A stretch of DNA of 51,997 nucleotides, taken from contig NZ_CDCE01000011.1 in assembly GCF_000819805.1 (NCBI RefSeq), positions 102,924 through 154,920 of the forward strand. Reading direction: 5' to 3'. A model generated the notes under the pieces. The model did no database searches, was not told where the DNA came from, and worked only from the letters and a program-made list of their open reading frames with translations. Both the position numbers and the translations under genes were made by a program. The first letter of the stretch is position 1. Every line of letters starts with the position of its first letter. This DNA is from Aeromonas diversa CDC 2478-85. Its GTDB lineage: Bacteria; Pseudomonadota; Gammaproteobacteria; Enterobacterales; Aeromonadaceae. This document shows positions 8,075 to 17,862 of this stretch, in pieces.

Positions 8075-10228
8075 TTATTCGGCGGCCGGCTCTTCGGCAG
8101 CAGCGGCAGGAGCCGCAGGTGCGACTTCAGCGGCCGGAGCAGCGGCGTCGGCGTTGGCTTCCTTGATGGAGAGGCGTACACGACCCTGACGGTCCACTTC
8201 CAGTACCTTCACCTTGACCATGTCACCGATGTTCAGGTAGTCGGCCACGTTCTGCACGCGCTCTTCGGTGATCTGGGAGATGTGTACCAGACCATCCTTG
8301 CCCGGCAGGATGTTGACGAAGGCGCCGAAGTCGGCCAGACGAACAACCTTACCTTCGTAGATACGGCCTACTTCCACCTCGGCGGTGATGGCTTCGATAC
8401 GACGGATAGCTTCCTTGGCGGCGTCGCCATCCACGGCGGCGATGCGTACGGTACCGTCGTCATCCAGCTCGATGTTGGTGCCGGTCTCTTCGGTCAGGGC
8501 ACGGATCACAGAGCCACCCTTACCGATGACGTCCTTGATCTTCTCCGGGTTGATCTTGATGGTGTGGATACGCGGGGCGAAATCGGAGATCTCGTCGCGC
8601 GGGGCGTTGATAGCCTGGTCCATCACTTTCAGGATGTGCAGACGAGCGTCGCGCGCCTGCTTCAGGGCGATCTCCATGATCTCCTTGGTGATGCCTTCGA
8701 TCTTGATGTCCATCTGCAGGGCGGTCACGCCCTCGGTGGTACCGGCAACCTTGAAGTCCATGTCACCCAGGTGATCTTCGTCACCCAGGATGTCGGACAG
8801 CACGACGAAGCCGTCTTCTTCCTTCACCAGACCCATGGCGATACCGGCAACGGAGGCCTTGATCGGCACACCGGCATCCATCAGGGCCAGGGAGGTACCA
8901 CAGACGGAGGCCATGGAGGAGGAGCCGTTGGACTCGGTGATTTCAGACACAACGCGCACCACGTACGGGAACTCGTCGGCACTCGGCATTACGGCGGCAA
9001 CGCCACGCTTGGCCAGACGACCGTGGCCGATTTCGCGGCGCTTGGGGCTGCCCATCATGCCGGTCTCGCCGACGCAGTAGGGCGGGAAGTTGTAGTGCAG
9101 CATGAAGCGATCGGCGCGGTTGCCGGTCAGCTCGTCGATGTTCTGGGCATCGCGCTCGGTACCCAGGGTGGCGACGACCAGAGCCTGAGTCTCACCACGG
9201 GTGAACAGGGCGGAGCCGTGGGTACGCGGCAGCACGCCGGTGGCCACGTTCAGGGCACGCACCATGTGCGGGTCACGACCGTCGATACGCGGCTCGCCAC
9301 GAACCACACGACCACGGACGATGCGGCTTTCCAGGTTGTGGAACTCTTCGCCGATCTTCTTCGGATCCAGGGTCTCGTCGGCGGCGATCAGCTGCTCGAT
9401 GACACGTTGCTTGATGCCACCGATGGTCTCGTAACGTACGGCCTTCTCGGTGATACGGTAGGCTTCGCCGAGCTCGGCGGTGGCCAGCTCGGCAACCTTG
9501 TCCTTCAGGGCCTGGTTAACGGCCGGAGCCACCCAGTTCCACGGCTTGGCACCGGCTTCGGCGGCGAATTCGTTGATGGCAGCGATGACGGTCTGCATCT
9601 GCTCGTGGCCATAGACCACGGCGCCCAGCATGACGTCTTCCGGCAGCACGGAGGCCTCGGATTCCACCATCAGCACGGCGCTGGCGGTACCGGCAACGAC
9701 CAGATCCAGCTGGCTAGTTTCCAGCTCCTTCATGGTCGGGTTCAGCAGGTACTGACCGTTCATGTAACCGACGCGGGCTGCGCCGATCGGGCCGTTGAAA
9801 GGAATGCCGGAAACGGCCAGAGCGGCGGAGGCGCCGATCATGGCAACGATGTCCGGAGACACCTGCGGGTTCACGGACATCACGGTGGCTACTACCTGAA
9901 CCTCATTGAGGAAGCCTTCCGGGAACAGCGGACGGATCGGGCGGTCGATCAGACGGGCGATCAGGGTCTCGCCTTCGCTCGGACGGCCTTCACGACGGAA
10001 GAAACCACCCGGGATACGACCGGCGGCGTAGGTACGCTCCTGATAGTTGACGGTGAGCGGGAAGAAGTCGCGGCCGGAGTCGGCCTCCTTCTTGCCCACC
10101 ACGGTGACGAACACGCAGGTGTCGTCCATGCTGACCATGACCGCGCCGGTGGCCTGGCGGGCCATCATGCCGGTTTCGAGAGTGACGGTGTGTTGACCGT
10201 ACTGGAATGACTTAACGGTAGGATTCAC
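8075..10228 (-). CDS. pnp: Polynucleotide phosphorylase
   Basis: A 717-aa 3'-to-5' phosphorolytic exoribonuclease and degradosome component. Domains in order: RNase PH-like 1 (starting at [13 protein letters not shown]), an alpha-helical linker, RNase PH-like 2 (around [11 protein letters not shown]), KH ([17 protein letters not shown], about residues 555-590) and S1 ([20 protein letters not shown], about 620-690). The C-terminal tail is rich in Ala, Pro and Glu, where RNase E-binding tails vary. The start is GTG with AAGGA seven bases upstream. It follows rpsO after a terminator and has its own candidate promoter (10272-10299). E. coli pnp is autoregulated through its leader; no long RNase III-type stem is obvious here. 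Confidence 0.98.
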   Translation of the reverse strand: MNPTVKSFQYGQHTVTLETGMMARQATGAVMVSMDDTCVFVTVVGKKEADSGRDFFPLTVNYQERTYAAGRIPGGFFRREGRPSEGETLIARLIDRPIRPLFPEGFLNEVQVVATVMSVNPQVSPDIVAMIGASAALAVSGIPFNGPIGAARVGYMNGQYLLNPTMKELETSQLDLVVAGTASAVLMVESEASVLPEDVMLGAVVYGHEQMQTVIAAINEFAAEAGAKPWNWVAPAVNQALKDKVAELATAELGEAYRITEKAVRYETIGGIKQRVIEQLIAADETLDPKKIGEEFHNLESRIVRGRVVRGEPRIDGRDPHMVRALNVATGVLPRTHGSALFTRGETQALVVATLGTERDAQNIDELTGNRADRFMLHYNFPPYCVGETGMMGSPKRREIGHGRLAKRGVAAVMPSADEFPYVVRVVSEITESNGSSSMASVCGTSLALMDAGVPIKASVAGIAMGLVKEEDGFVVLSDILGDEDHLGDMDFKVAGTTEGVTALQMDIKIEGITKEIMEIALKQARDARLHILKVMDQAINAPRDEISDFAPRIHTIKINPEKIKDVIGKGGSVIRALTEETGTNIELDDDGTVRIAAVDGDAAKEAIRRIEAITAEVEVGRIYEGKVVRLADFGAFVNILPGKDGLVHISQITEERVQNVADYLNIGDMVKVKVLEVDRQGRVRLSIKEANADAAAPAAEVAPAAPAAAAEEPAAE

Positions 10229-10271
10229 GTGAATTTCCTTTTATCAATTTGGCCTTTCAAATTCGCGCACA

Positions 10272-10299
10272 AGTATACTTGATTCGAATTAAAAGGTAA
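10272..10299 (-). promoter_or_regulatory. Candidate sigma70 promoter for pnp
   Basis: Minus-strand TTACCT (10299-10294), a 16-bp spacer and TATACT (10277-10272). The -10 sits in the palindrome AAGTATACTT, which is nested in an AATTCG/CGAATT inverted repeat. This would give a leader of about 37 bases. It is a sequence match only. Confidence 0.5.
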
Positions 10300-10333
10300 G
10301 CGGGGCAACCGGGGGCTTGTGCGTGCAGCAACG

Positions 10334-10364
10334 AAAAAAGGGGAACCTTGCGGTTCCCCTTTTT
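10334..10364 (-). terminator. Terminator between rpsO and pnp
   Basis: A long perfect stem (AAAAAGGGGAACC and its complement around a 4-base loop) ends in six T residues on the minus strand. It corresponds in position to the known partial terminator between rpsO and pnp in E. coli. Confidence 0.9.
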
Positions 10365-10384
10365 GCGTGAAATCTTGCCGTCGA

Positions 10385-10654
10385 TTAGCGACGCAGACCC
10401 AGCTTGGCGATCAGAGCGGCGTAACGCTCGGAATCTTTGCGCTTCAGGTAGTCCAGCAGCTTACGACGCTGGGAAACCATGCGCAGCAGACCGCGACGAC
10501 CGTGGTGGTCTTTGGCGTGCTGCTTGAAGTGGCCTTGCAGGTGGTTGATCTGAGCGGTCAGCAGGGCAACCTGAACTTCCGGGGAACCGGTGTCGTTGGC
10601 GCCACGAGCGTGTTCGGCTACGATTTGAGCCTTGATTTCAGCGTTTAGAGACAT
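10385..10654 (-). CDS. rpsO: 30S ribosomal protein S15
   Basis: An 89-aa protein of the usual S15 length. Conserved segments are [31 protein letters not shown] and [13 protein letters not shown]15 is a primary binder of the 16S rRNA central domain and nucleates the platform. It lies between truB and pnp, as in E. coli. A good promoter (10726-10753) and a structured leader (10685-10714) upstream suggest separate expression and autogenous control as in E. coli. Confidence 0.98.
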   Translation of the reverse strand: MSLNAEIKAQIVAEHARGANDTGSPEVQVALLTAQINHLQGHFKQHAKDHHGRRGLLRMVSQRRKLLDYLKRKDSERYAALIAKLGLRR

Positions 10655-10684
10655 GAGTCTACTCCAGCTAAGAGTGTTTAAAGG

Positions 10685-10714
10685 TTCACAGCCGATCTCT
10701 AATTCAGCCGTGAA
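10685..10714 (-). promoter_or_regulatory. rpsO leader hairpin, candidate S15 autoregulatory site
   Basis: In the predicted 5' leader, TTCACGGC (10714-10707) pairs with GCTGTGAA (10692-10685) over 8 bp, including a G-U pair next to G-C pairs, around a 14-base loop. S15 recognises a G-U/G-C motif in 16S rRNA and in several rpsO leaders. Its use here is inferred; the distance to the start codon is about 30 bases. Confidence 0.5.
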
Positions 10715-10725
10715 ATGAGGGCGGT

Positions 10726-10753
10726 ATCATACCATCTTTGCCACGCTTGGCAA
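10726..10753 (-). promoter_or_regulatory. Candidate sigma70 promoter for rpsO
   Basis: Minus-strand TTGCCA (10753-10748), a 16-bp spacer and TATGAT (10731-10726), in the gap between truB and rpsO. The predicted leader is about 65 bases. Confidence 0.65.
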
Positions 10754-10776
10754 CGCTGCATGACACCTGCCGGGTA

Positions 10777-11730
10777 TTACTCTTCGTCACCACCGAGGCG
10801 AACCAGACGACGGGGAGCCACACGGCCATCGTCGTCGATTTCGCCGACGCCGATGAACTCACGCTCCGGCCCGACCGTCATGCGTACCTGACCGCTCTGC
10901 GGGGCGCCCGCCACCTGGACCGCTTGGCCCTGGTTGACGTAGGCGGCCACGGCCGGCAGCAGGTTGACCTCGGGCAGGGAGGCCACGGCGGTATCCATCG
11001 GCAGCAGCAGCGGATCCAGATGCTCGCGCGGCGGCACTGTCTGGGCGCGGGCATGCTCCAGGATGCACTCGAGCTGCTCCAGGGTCAGCATTCGATCGTA
11101 CGGATAGCTGGCCACCTGGGTGCGACGCAAGGCGGTGACGTGGGCGCCACAGCCGAGCAGCTCGCCGAGATCGTCCACCAGAGAGCGGATGTAGGTGCCC
11201 TTGCTGCAGTGCACCTCCATCTTGATCTCGTCCCCTTCCACGCTGATGAGCTTGAGCTCATAGATGGTGATGGGGCGAGCCTCGCGCTCGATGACGATGC
11301 CTTCGCGGGCATACTCATAGAGCGGACGACCGTTGTGCTTGAGCGCCGAGTACATGGACGGCACCTGCATGATGGGGCCGCGGAACTTGTCCAGCGCCTC
11401 TATGATGTCACCGGTGGCGACATTGACCGGACGCTCACTGACCACTTCCCCGTCCGCATCGCTGGTATTGGTGCGCACGCCGAGCTTGGCGGTCACCTGA
11501 TAACGCTTGTCGGCGTCCAGCAGGAACTGGGAGAACTTGGTCGCCTCGCCGAGGCAGATGGGCAGCATGCCGGTCGCCAGGGGATCCAGGGCACCGGTGT
11601 GGCCCGCCTTGGCGGCGTTATAGATACGCTTGACCTTCTGCAACACATCGTTGGAGGTCAGGCCGGTCGGCTTGTCGAGCAGCAGGATGCCGTGTACCTC
11701 ACGGCCCTTGAAACGACGTCTACGAGACAT
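10777..11730 (-). CDS. truB: tRNA pseudouridine(55) synthase
   Basis: A 317-aa enzyme making pseudouridine 55 in the T-loop of tRNAs. The N-terminus [15 protein letters not shown] and the catalytic-Asp motif [13 protein letters not shown] are followed by [10 protein letters not shown] and a C-terminal PUA-like end ([17 protein letters not shown]), all close to E. coli TruB (314 aa). The frame is open to 11808, but ATG 11730 gives the conserved N-terminus ([10 protein letters not shown]) and starts one base after the rbfA stop, implying coupling. Confidence 0.97.
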   Translation of the reverse strand: MSRRRRFKGREVHGILLLDKPTGLTSNDVLQKVKRIYNAAKAGHTGALDPLATGMLPICLGEATKFSQFLLDADKRYQVTAKLGVRTNTSDADGEVVSERPVNVATGDIIEALDKFRGPIMQVPSMYSALKHNGRPLYEYAREGIVIEREARPITIYELKLISVEGDEIKMEVHCSKGTYIRSLVDDLGELLGCGAHVTALRRTQVASYPYDRMLTLEQLECILEHARAQTVPPREHLDPLLLPMDTAVASLPEVNLLPAVAAYVNQGQAVQVAGAPQSGQVRMTVGPEREFIGVGEIDDDGRVAPRRLVRLGGDEE

Positions 11731-11731
11731 C

Positions 11732-12160
11732 TCAGGCGTTATCCTCAGTTGTGTCATCCGCCACATCGTCTTCACGACCGGATTCGGCCATGCGACGCTT
11801 GTCCTCACGGATGGTGTTGGTCACCAGGTTGGACATGCGCATCCCTTCCACCAACGTCTCGTCGTAGAAGAAGCGCAGCTCGGGCACCACGCGCAGACGC
11901 ATGGCGCTGCCCAGCAGGCTGCGGATGTAGCCGGCGGCTTCGCCGAGGGCGGTCAGGGCCTCCTTGATGCGCTCGGGATCGTTGTCGAGCTGCAGGAAGG
12001 TGACATATACCTTGGCATAGTTAAGGTCACGGGAGACCTCTACGTCAGAGACGGTCACCATGCCAAAACGCGGGTCTTTCACCTCACGTTGCAGGATCAG
12101 CGCGATTTCACGCTGGATCTGCTGTCCGACCCGACGGGTCCGACTGAATTCTCTCGCCAT
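11732..12160 (-). CDS. rbfA: Ribosome-binding factor A
   Basis: A 142-aa cold-shock 30S maturation factor that helps process the 16S 5' end. It has the single KH-like domain of the family: [20 protein letters not shown] at the start, [20 protein letters not shown] in the centre and [14 protein letters not shown] near the end. The acidic C-terminal tail is typical. It lies between infB and truB; the stop is one base from the truB start. Confidence 0.97.
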   Translation of the reverse strand: MAREFSRTRRVGQQIQREIALILQREVKDPRFGMVTVSDVEVSRDLNYAKVYVTFLQLDNDPERIKEALTALGEAAGYIRSLLGSAMRLRVVPELRFFYDETLVEGMRMSNLVTNTIREDKRRMAESGREDDVADDTTEDNA

Positions 12161-12177
12161 GTTTTTACACCTGCGAT

Positions 12178-12198
12178 AAAGGGGGGCCGCAGCCCCCC
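12178..12198 (-). terminator. GC hairpin between infB and rbfA (possible attenuator)
   Basis: GGGGGGC and GCCCCCC (12181-12187, 12192-12198) form a 7-bp stem around CGCA, followed on the minus strand by only TTTAT. In E. coli the same operon is read through internal terminators with the help of cold-shock proteins; here this is inference. Confidence 0.4.
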
Positions 12199-12214
12199 AT
12201 CTTGAACCTTCGAA

Positions 12215-14908
12215 TTACAGAGAGCGCTTGATTTCCACGGTCTCGTACACTTCGATCTGGTCGCCGACACGGACGTCGTTGTAGTTCTTCACCGCGATGC
12301 CGCACTCGTAGCCGTTCTTGACTTCGTTGACGTCATCCTTGAAGCGACGCAGGGACTCCAGCTCGCCTTCATAGATAACCACGTTGTCACGCAGCACACG
12401 GATACGGTTGGAGCGCTTGACCACGCCCTCGGTGACCATACAACCGGCAACGGCACCGAACTTGGGCGACTTGAACACGTCGCGCACTTCGGCCAGACCG
12501 ATGATCTCCTGCTTGTACTCCGGTGCCAGCATGCCGCTCATGGCCTGCTTCACTTCGTCGATCAGATCATAGATGACGGAGTAGTAGCGCAGATCCAGGC
12601 TCTCGGCCTCGATCACCTTACGGGCAGAGGCGTCGGCACGGACGTTGAAGCCCACCAGGATGGCGCTGGACGCGGCCGCCAGGGTGGCGTCGGTCTCGGT
12701 GATACCACCGACACCGGAGCCGACGATCTTCACCTTCACCTCGTCGGTGGAGAGCTTGACCAGGGCGTCGCAGATCGCTTCCACGGAGCCTTGTACGTCG
12801 GCCTTCATGACCACGTTCACTTCGGAGACTTCGCCTTCGGTCATGTTGGCGAACATGTTCTCCAGCTTGGCCTTCTGCTGGCGAGCCAGCTTGACTTCGC
12901 GGAACTTGCCCTGACGGTAGAGAGCCACTTCACGGGCCTTCTTCTCGTCACGCACGACGGTGGCTTCGTCACCGGCAGAGGGAACACCGGAGAGACCCAG
13001 GATTTCCACCGGCAGGGACGGACCGGCTTCTTTGATCTCTTTGCCCAGCTCGTCGCGCATGGCGCGCACACGGCCGTACTCGAGACCACACAGCACGATG
13101 TCACCCTGACGCAGGGTACCTTCCTGCACCAGTACGGTGGCAACCGGACCACGACCCTTATCGAGGAAGGATTCGATGACCACGCCGTTGGCCATGCCGT
13201 CAACCACGGCCTTCAGCTCCAGTACTTCGGACTGGACCAGAATGGCTTCCAGCAGGTCGTCGATGCCCTGACCAGACTTGGCAGAGACGTGCACGAACTG
13301 GCAGTCACCGCCCCAGTCTTCGGACATGACGTCGTAACGGGCCAGTTCGGTCTTGACGCGATCCGGATCCGCTTCGGGCTTGTCGATCTTGTTGACCGCC
13401 ACAACCAGCGGCACACCGGCCGCCTTGGCGTGCTGGATGGCTTCGATGGTCTGCGGCATCACGCCGTCGTCCGCCGCAACGACCAGGACCACGATGTCGG
13501 TCGCCTTGGCACCACGAGCACGCATGGAGGTAAACGCCGCGTGACCCGGGGTATCCAGGAAGGTGATCATGCCACTTTCGGTCTTAACGTGGTAAGCACC
13601 GATGTGCTGGGTGATACCACCGGCTTCGCCTGCGGCAACCTTGGCCTTACGGATGTAGTCCAGCAGGGAGGTCTTACCGTGGTCAACGTGACCCATGATG
13701 GTCACGACCGGCGCGCGCGGCTTGGCTTCGGAGGTCTCGTCACGATCGGACAGCACCGCCTCTTCCAGTTCGTTCTCACGACGCAGCACCACCTTGTGAC
13801 CCATCTCCTCGGCGACCAGCTGAGCGGTCTCCTGGTCGATCACCTGGTTGATGGTGGCCATGGCCCCCATCTTCATCATCACCTTGATGACTTCAACGCC
13901 CTTGACGGCCATCTTGTTGGCCAGCTCGGCCACAGTGATGGTCTCGCCGATGATGACGTCACGGTTGACGGCCGCAGCCGGCTTGTTAAAGCCGTGCTTC
14001 ATGGCGTTCGGGGTAGCCATCTTGCCACGCTTGCCCTTGCGAGCGCGCGGGTTGCGATCGTCGCGGTCGTCGTCGCGGCGGCCGGTTTTCTTCGGCCCCT
14101 TGGCGGCGGCGGCGCTACGGCGACGGCTCTCTTCCTTGCTGTCCTGCTCGTCTTCGGCGGCGCGGGCATGCATGGAGGTAGTGACGTGATAGTCACCGCT
14201 CTCGGTGGCACGCTTGGCCTCTTCCTCGGCCCAACGGGCCGCATTCTCTTCAGCCATCAGGCGGGCTTCTTCCGCCTTCTTGGCTGCCAGTTCTTCCGCC
14301 TTCTGAAGGGCGGTCGCTTCTTGTTGGCGCTTCAGTTCTTCTGCTTCGCGCTTGGCCATCTTCTCTGCCTCTTGCTGAGCTTTGCTATCGGCTGCGTTCG
14401 CTGGCTGCTGTTGAGCCTGGCGAGCCTTCTTCTCTGCCTCGATACGCGCCTTTTCCTCAGCTTCCAGGCGAGCCTGCTCAGCCACACGGCGAGCCTTCTC
14501 TTCCGCCTCGTTGCGAGCCTTTTCATCGGCCTCGCGACGAGCCTTCTCTTCCGCTTCCAAACGCGCTTTTTCTTCGGCTTCCTGACGCTGTTCGTCTTCC
14601 AGCGCCGAGCGTCTTACATAGGTGCGAGACTTGCGCACCTCAACCTGCACTTCCTTGCTCTTGCCGCCAGTACCCGGAACACTCAGGGTGCTCTTGGTCT
14701 TGCGCTGCAAAGTCATGCGGGCAGGGGCGGCACTCGCCTCTTCACCGTGTTGCTTCTTCAGATGAGCCAGCAGAGTCTGTTTCTCAGAGTCGCTGACCAT
14801 GTCATCGGCCTTGCTCTTGTCGATACCGGCCGCAGCAAATTGCTGGAGAAGACGATCAACCGGCGTGTCGATGTCAGTGGCAAGTTGTTTTACTGATACG
14901 TCTGCCAT
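12215..14908 (-). CDS. infB: Translation initiation factor IF-2
   Basis: An 897-aa GTPase placing fMet-tRNA on the 30S subunit and promoting 50S joining. The N-terminal IF2_N domain (residues 1-50) is followed by a long charged region (about 105-235) made of imperfect EEKARxEA-type repeats, a basic segment (about 270-300) and a second IF2_N domain (about 315-370). The G domain has GHVDHGKT (406-413), DTPGH (about 452) and NKID (about 506). Domains II to IV end at [12 protein letters not shown]. The repeat region is low complexity and likely length-variable between strains. It follows nusA by 25 bases. Confidence 0.98.
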   Translation of the reverse strand: MADVSVKQLATDIDTPVDRLLQQFAAAGIDKSKADDMVSDSEKQTLLAHLKKQHGEEASAAPARMTLQRKTKSTLSVPGTGGKSKEVQVEVRKSRTYVRRSALEDEQRQEAEEKARLEAEEKARREADEKARNEAEEKARRVAEQARLEAEEKARIEAEKKARQAQQQPANAADSKAQQEAEKMAKREAEELKRQQEATALQKAEELAAKKAEEARLMAEENAARWAEEEAKRATESGDYHVTTSMHARAAEDEQDSKEESRRRSAAAAKGPKKTGRRDDDRDDRNPRARKGKRGKMATPNAMKHGFNKPAAAVNRDVIIGETITVAELANKMAVKGVEVIKVMMKMGAMATINQVIDQETAQLVAEEMGHKVVLRRENELEEAVLSDRDETSEAKPRAPVVTIMGHVDHGKTSLLDYIRKAKVAAGEAGGITQHIGAYHVKTESGMITFLDTPGHAAFTSMRARGAKATDIVVLVVAADDGVMPQTIEAIQHAKAAGVPLVVAVNKIDKPEADPDRVKTELARYDVMSEDWGGDCQFVHVSAKSGQGIDDLLEAILVQSEVLELKAVVDGMANGVVIESFLDKGRGPVATVLVQEGTLRQGDIVLCGLEYGRVRAMRDELGKEIKEAGPSLPVEILGLSGVPSAGDEATVVRDEKKAREVALYRQGKFREVKLARQQKAKLENMFANMTEGEVSEVNVVMKADVQGSVEAICDALVKLSTDEVKVKIVGSGVGGITETDATLAAASSAILVGFNVRADASARKVIEAESLDLRYYSVIYDLIDEVKQAMSGMLAPEYKQEIIGLAEVRDVFKSPKFGAVAGCMVTEGVVKRSNRIRVLRDNVVIYEGELESLRRFKDDVNEVKNGYECGIAVKNYNDVRVGDQIEVYETVEIKRSL

Positions 14909-14933
14909 TCATATACCTCCGTTGATCTCGTAC

Positions 14934-16430
14934 TTAGGACTGCTCTCCGAACCAGCAGATGTTGCGAGCAGCCATGATCAGCTCACCAGCCTTCTCGGCG
15001 GTCAGCCCTTCAATATCAGCCAGGTCGTCGATGCCTTGCTCGGCCAGGTCTTCCAGGGTGCCGATACCACGGCCCGCCAGGGCGTAGCCGACGGCAGTGG
15101 AGAGCCCTTCCAGAGCCAGCAGCTCTTCGCTCGGCTCGACGGCTTCTTTAGACTCTTCGCTGGCCAGGGCCTTGGTGGTCAGGGCTGCCTTGGCACGGCT
15201 ACGCAGCTCTTCGACCATGTCTTCATCCAGACCGTCGATGGCGAGCAGCTCGTTAACCGGTACATAGGCGATCTCCTCCAGGGTGGAGAAGCCCTCTTCC
15301 ATCAGCATTTCGGCGAAATCGTCATCGATATCGAGGGTGCTGGTGAAGAGGTTCATGATGCGGTCGTTCTCGGCCTGGTGCTTGGTACGCATGTCCTCTA
15401 CGGTCATGACGTTAAGCTCCCAACCGGTCAGCTGGGAAGCCAGACGCACGTTCTGACCGTTACGGCCGATGGCCTGGGCCAGGTTGGCGGCTTCCACGGC
15501 GATGTCCATGGTATGGTTATCTTCATCGACGATGATGGAGGCCACATCGGCCGGCGCCATGGCGTTGATCACATACTGGGCCGGGTTGTCATCGTACAGG
15601 ACGATGTCGGCACGCTCGCCACCGAGCTCGGCAGAGACGGCCTGCACACGGGCACCGCGCATGCCGATACAGGCACCGATAGGATCGATGCGGCGATCGT
15701 TGGTCTTCACCGCGATCTTGGCGCGGGAACCCGGGTCACGGGCGGCGCCCATGATTTGAATCATCTCTTCGCCGATCTCCGGCACTTCGATGCGGAACAG
15801 CTCTTTGAGGAAGTCGGGGCTGGAGCGGCTGACAAACAGCTGGGAGCCACGAGCCTCGGGACGAACGGCGTAGAGCAGGCCACGAACGCGGTCACCCGGA
15901 CGGAAGGTCTCGCGCGGCAGCATGTCGTCGCGGAAGATCACGGCTTCGGCGTTGCTACCGAGATCCAGCACCACGTTGTCGCGGTTGCTCTTCTTGACCA
16001 CACCGCTGATGATGGTGCCTTCCTTGTCCTTGAACTGCTCAACGACTTGGGAACGCTCGGCCTCGCGCACTTTCTGCACGATCACCTGTTTGGCAGTCTG
16101 GGTGGTGATACGGTCGAAGGTGACGGATTCGATCTGATCCTCGACATATTCCCCCACCTGGATCTCGGGTTCTTCGACCTGAGCGGCTTCCAGGGTGATC
16201 TCGGCGTACGGGTTTTCCATCTCGGCCTGGTCGGCAATGACTTTCCAGCGGCGGAAGGTGTCGAAATCCCCGGTCTTGCGATCGATGGCGACACGCACTT
16301 CGATCTCGCCTTCGTACTTCTTCTTGGTCGCGGTGGCCAGGGCAGTCTCCAGCGCCTGGAAGATCTTCTCACGGGGAACGGCCTTCTCGTTGGATACGGC
16401 GTCAACGACCAGCAAAATCTCTTTATTCAT
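14934..16430 (-). CDS. nusA: Transcription termination/antitermination factor NusA
   Basis: A 498-aa RNA polymerase-associated factor. Order: N-terminal RNAP-binding domain ([19 protein letters not shown]), S1 (about 135-200, with [22 protein letters not shown]), KH1/KH2 (about 205-345, with [17 protein letters not shown] and [13 protein letters not shown]) and two acidic repeats at the C-terminus (about 365-495), as in E. coli. In E. coli NusA represses its own operon through leader terminators; two such hairpins are present between tRNA-fMet and rimP here. It starts 14 bases after rimP ends. Confidence 0.98.
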   Translation of the reverse strand: MNKEILLVVDAVSNEKAVPREKIFQALETALATATKKKYEGEIEVRVAIDRKTGDFDTFRRWKVIADQAEMENPYAEITLEAAQVEEPEIQVGEYVEDQIESVTFDRITTQTAKQVIVQKVREAERSQVVEQFKDKEGTIISGVVKKSNRDNVVLDLGSNAEAVIFRDDMLPRETFRPGDRVRGLLYAVRPEARGSQLFVSRSSPDFLKELFRIEVPEIGEEMIQIMGAARDPGSRAKIAVKTNDRRIDPIGACIGMRGARVQAVSAELGGERADIVLYDDNPAQYVINAMAPADVASIIVDEDNHTMDIAVEAANLAQAIGRNGQNVRLASQLTGWELNVMTVEDMRTKHQAENDRIMNLFTSTLDIDDDFAEMLMEEGFSTLEEIAYVPVNELLAIDGLDEDMVEELRSRAKAALTTKALASEESKEAVEPSEELLALEGLSTAVGYALAGRGIGTLEDLAEQGIDDLADIEGLTAEKAGELIMAARNICWFGEQS

Positions 16431-16444
16431 GTGGAAAAGCCTCG

Positions 16445-16903
16445 TTAACCAAAGTGCGGAACTATGTTGGCCTTCTGGATGTTGGTGAAAGCCAGCACTT
16501 CGTCCTTACCATCTACCGTCAAGGTGATCATATCGCCCTCGACAGCCTTGATTACGCCTTTGAACTTGCGGCGGTTATTTGTTGCCATCCGAAGCGTTAC
16601 CGCCGCCTCCTGGCCAATGTATTTCTCGAAATGGGCGACCTTGAAAAGGAGTCGATCAAGCCCAGGTGAAGAAACCTCGAGGTAATACTCCTCGCTGATG
16701 GGGTCTTCCACATCGAGCAGAGCCCCCGCCTGATAACTCACCTCGGCGCAGTTTTCGACAGAAACCCCATTCTCGCTGTCAATGTAGACACGCAAGGTGG
16801 AGTGCTTGCCGGCGCGCACAAACTCGATGCCCCACAACTCGAAGCCCAAGGCCTGGATCGGCGCCTCGAGCAGCTCGGTCAAACGTTGTTCCAACGTAGC
16901 CAA
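16445..16903 (-). CDS. rimP: Ribosome maturation factor RimP
   Basis: A 152-aa 30S assembly factor. The conserved core [12 protein letters not shown] and the C-terminal [14 protein letters not shown] match E. coli RimP (150 aa). Start choice: the frame is open to a GTG at 16909, but GGAGG directly touches that codon. TTG at 16903 lies six bases from GGAGG and gives M-A-T-L-E-Q, matching E. coli M-S-T-L-E-Q, so I choose TTG. It is the first protein gene after the tRNA-fMet and its two terminators. Confidence 0.95.
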   Translation of the reverse strand: MATLEQRLTELLEAPIQALGFELWGIEFVRAGKHSTLRVYIDSENGVSVENCAEVSYQAGALLDVEDPISEEYYLEVSSPGLDRLLFKVAHFEKYIGQEAAVTLRMATNNRRKFKGVIKAVEGDMITLTVDGKDEVLAFTNIQKANIVPHFG

Positions 16904-16921
16904 AGTCACCCTCCGAAAAAC

Positions 16922-16942
16922 AAAAAAAGGGCATAAAGCCCA
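16922..16942 (-). terminator. Promoter-proximal terminator T2 just before rimP
   Basis: Minus-strand GGGC-TTTAT-GCCC followed by seven T residues (16928-16922), ending about ten bases before the rimP Shine-Dalgarno. The short stem with a strong T-run suggests a regulated attenuator. Confidence 0.65.
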
Positions 16943-16975
16943 GGTCTGATCTATTCAGCGTAAAACGCACATAAC

Positions 16976-17003
16976 AAAAAGCCCCGATATCAAATCGGGG
17001 CTT
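16976..17003 (-). terminator. Terminator T1 after tRNA-fMet
   Basis: AAGCCCCGAT (16979-16988) pairs perfectly with 16994-17003 around a 5-base loop, followed on the minus strand by TTTTT. It would end the tRNA transcript or limit readthrough into rimP-nusA. Confidence 0.8.
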
Positions 17004-17066
17004 GGCGCTTTACCCTGATTGTCGCCTCGCAGCGACCGCATCCTGAGCAAAGGGATGCGTGAAATT

Positions 17067-17143
<77 letters not shown>

Positions 17144-17159
17144 TCCGAAATCGTGCGAG

Positions 17160-17188
17160 ATTATAGCCACATCAAAACTTAGCTTCAA
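17160..17188 (-). promoter_or_regulatory. Strong sigma70 promoter for tRNA-fMet and the nusA operon
   Basis: Minus-strand TTGAAG (17188-17183), a 17-bp spacer and a perfect TATAAT (17165-17160), about 17 bases before the tRNA. The GC-rich stretch after the -10 (CTCGCACG) resembles the discriminators of stringently controlled stable-RNA promoters. Confidence 0.85.
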
Positions 17189-17232
17189 GATTTGACTGGC
17201 TTCCTCAACCCTCAGGCTGAGGTCACTTCAAT

Positions 17233-17317
17233 TGGTGCCGTGGGCGGGACTCGAACCCGCACACCCTAGGGCACTACCCCCTCAAGATAGCGTGTCTACC
17301 AATTTCACCACCACGGC
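17233..17317 (-). tRNA. leuU: tRNA-Leu (GAG)
   Basis: An 85-nt class II tRNA with acceptor GCCGTGG/CCACGGC, an encoded CCA, the anticodon loop TTGAGGG giving GAG, and a long variable arm. It begins eight bases after the secG stop codon, the secG-leuU arrangement of E. coli, so it is probably cut from the secG transcript. A small CCTCA/TGAGG hairpin (17210-17222) follows it. Confidence 0.96.
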
Positions 17318-17325
17318 ATAAACTC

Positions 17326-17652
17326 TTAGTTGGGCACGTCAGCGTCTTTCTTTACCGGCGCTTCAGTTTTCTCAACCTGCTGAGGTTGTTGCAGGTTTTC
17401 CCAATCACCACCCTGTTTCACCTTGTGAGTAGACATGTTGCCGAGCACCAAGCTAATCACGAAAAACACGGTAGCCAAAATCGCAGTTGTACGGGTCAGG
17501 AAGTTGCCTGAACCTGATGAGCCGAAGATGGTATTCGACGCACCGGAGCCAAAAGAGGCACCCATATCAGCTCCCTTACCTTGCTGAACCATCACCAGAC
17601 CAATCAGAGCCAGCGACACCAACAGATAAAGAACCAGCAGAATTTCGTACAT
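17326..17652 (-). CDS. secG: Preprotein translocase subunit SecG
   Basis: A 108-aa inner-membrane SecYEG subunit. Two membrane spans (about residues 3-22 and 55-75) flank the conserved loop GLVMVQQGKGADMGASFGSG. The hydrophilic Lys/Glu-rich tail is typical. It has its own good promoter (17760-17788), lies downstream of glmM and is followed directly by tRNA-Leu. Confidence 0.97.
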   Translation of the reverse strand: MYEILLVLYLLVSLALIGLVMVQQGKGADMGASFGSGASNTIFGSSGSGNFLTRTTAILATVFFVISLVLGNMSTHKVKQGGDWENLQQPQQVEKTEAPVKKDADVPN

Positions 17653-17759
17653 TTCACTTACCTTTTAGCAAGGAGGGTCACCGCCCTACCAGGTTTTCAA
17701 CGCCTCGTCGCTTACTCGCGGCAGGCTTGAATCCTCACTCCCTTGCGAAAGCGAGGCTG

Positions 17760-17788
17760 ATAATATCGACCACCTACTTCACTGACAA
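17760..17788 (-). promoter_or_regulatory. Candidate sigma70 promoter for secG-leuU
   Basis: Minus-strand TTGTCA (17788-17783), a 17-bp spacer and TATTAT (17765-17760), about 100 bases before the secG ATG and after the glmM 3' hairpin. Confidence 0.7.
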
Positions 17789-17826
17789 GCACTTTTTTGA
17801 AGTTTTTGAATCGTTTGAACAAGATA

Positions 17827-17858
17827 CAATCAAGGCGACTAAAAAGCCGCCTTGATTG
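17827..17858 (-). terminator. 11-bp hairpin downstream of glmM
   Basis: CAATCAAGGCG (17827-17837) pairs perfectly with 17848-17858. On the minus strand the 10-base loop contains TTTTT and no clear T-run follows, so it is an atypical terminator or a processing/stability element. It starts about five bases after the glmM stop. Confidence 0.55.
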
Positions 17859-17862
17859 ATGA

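Noticed and set aside
8282..10210. 642-codon open frame antisense to pnp
   Set aside because: Its translation has no domain and is biased by the pnp codon pattern. Similar long antisense frames over infB (12791-14896), nusA (14799-16448), ftsH (20012-22045) and the chitinase (46304-48391) are shadows of high-GC coding DNA.
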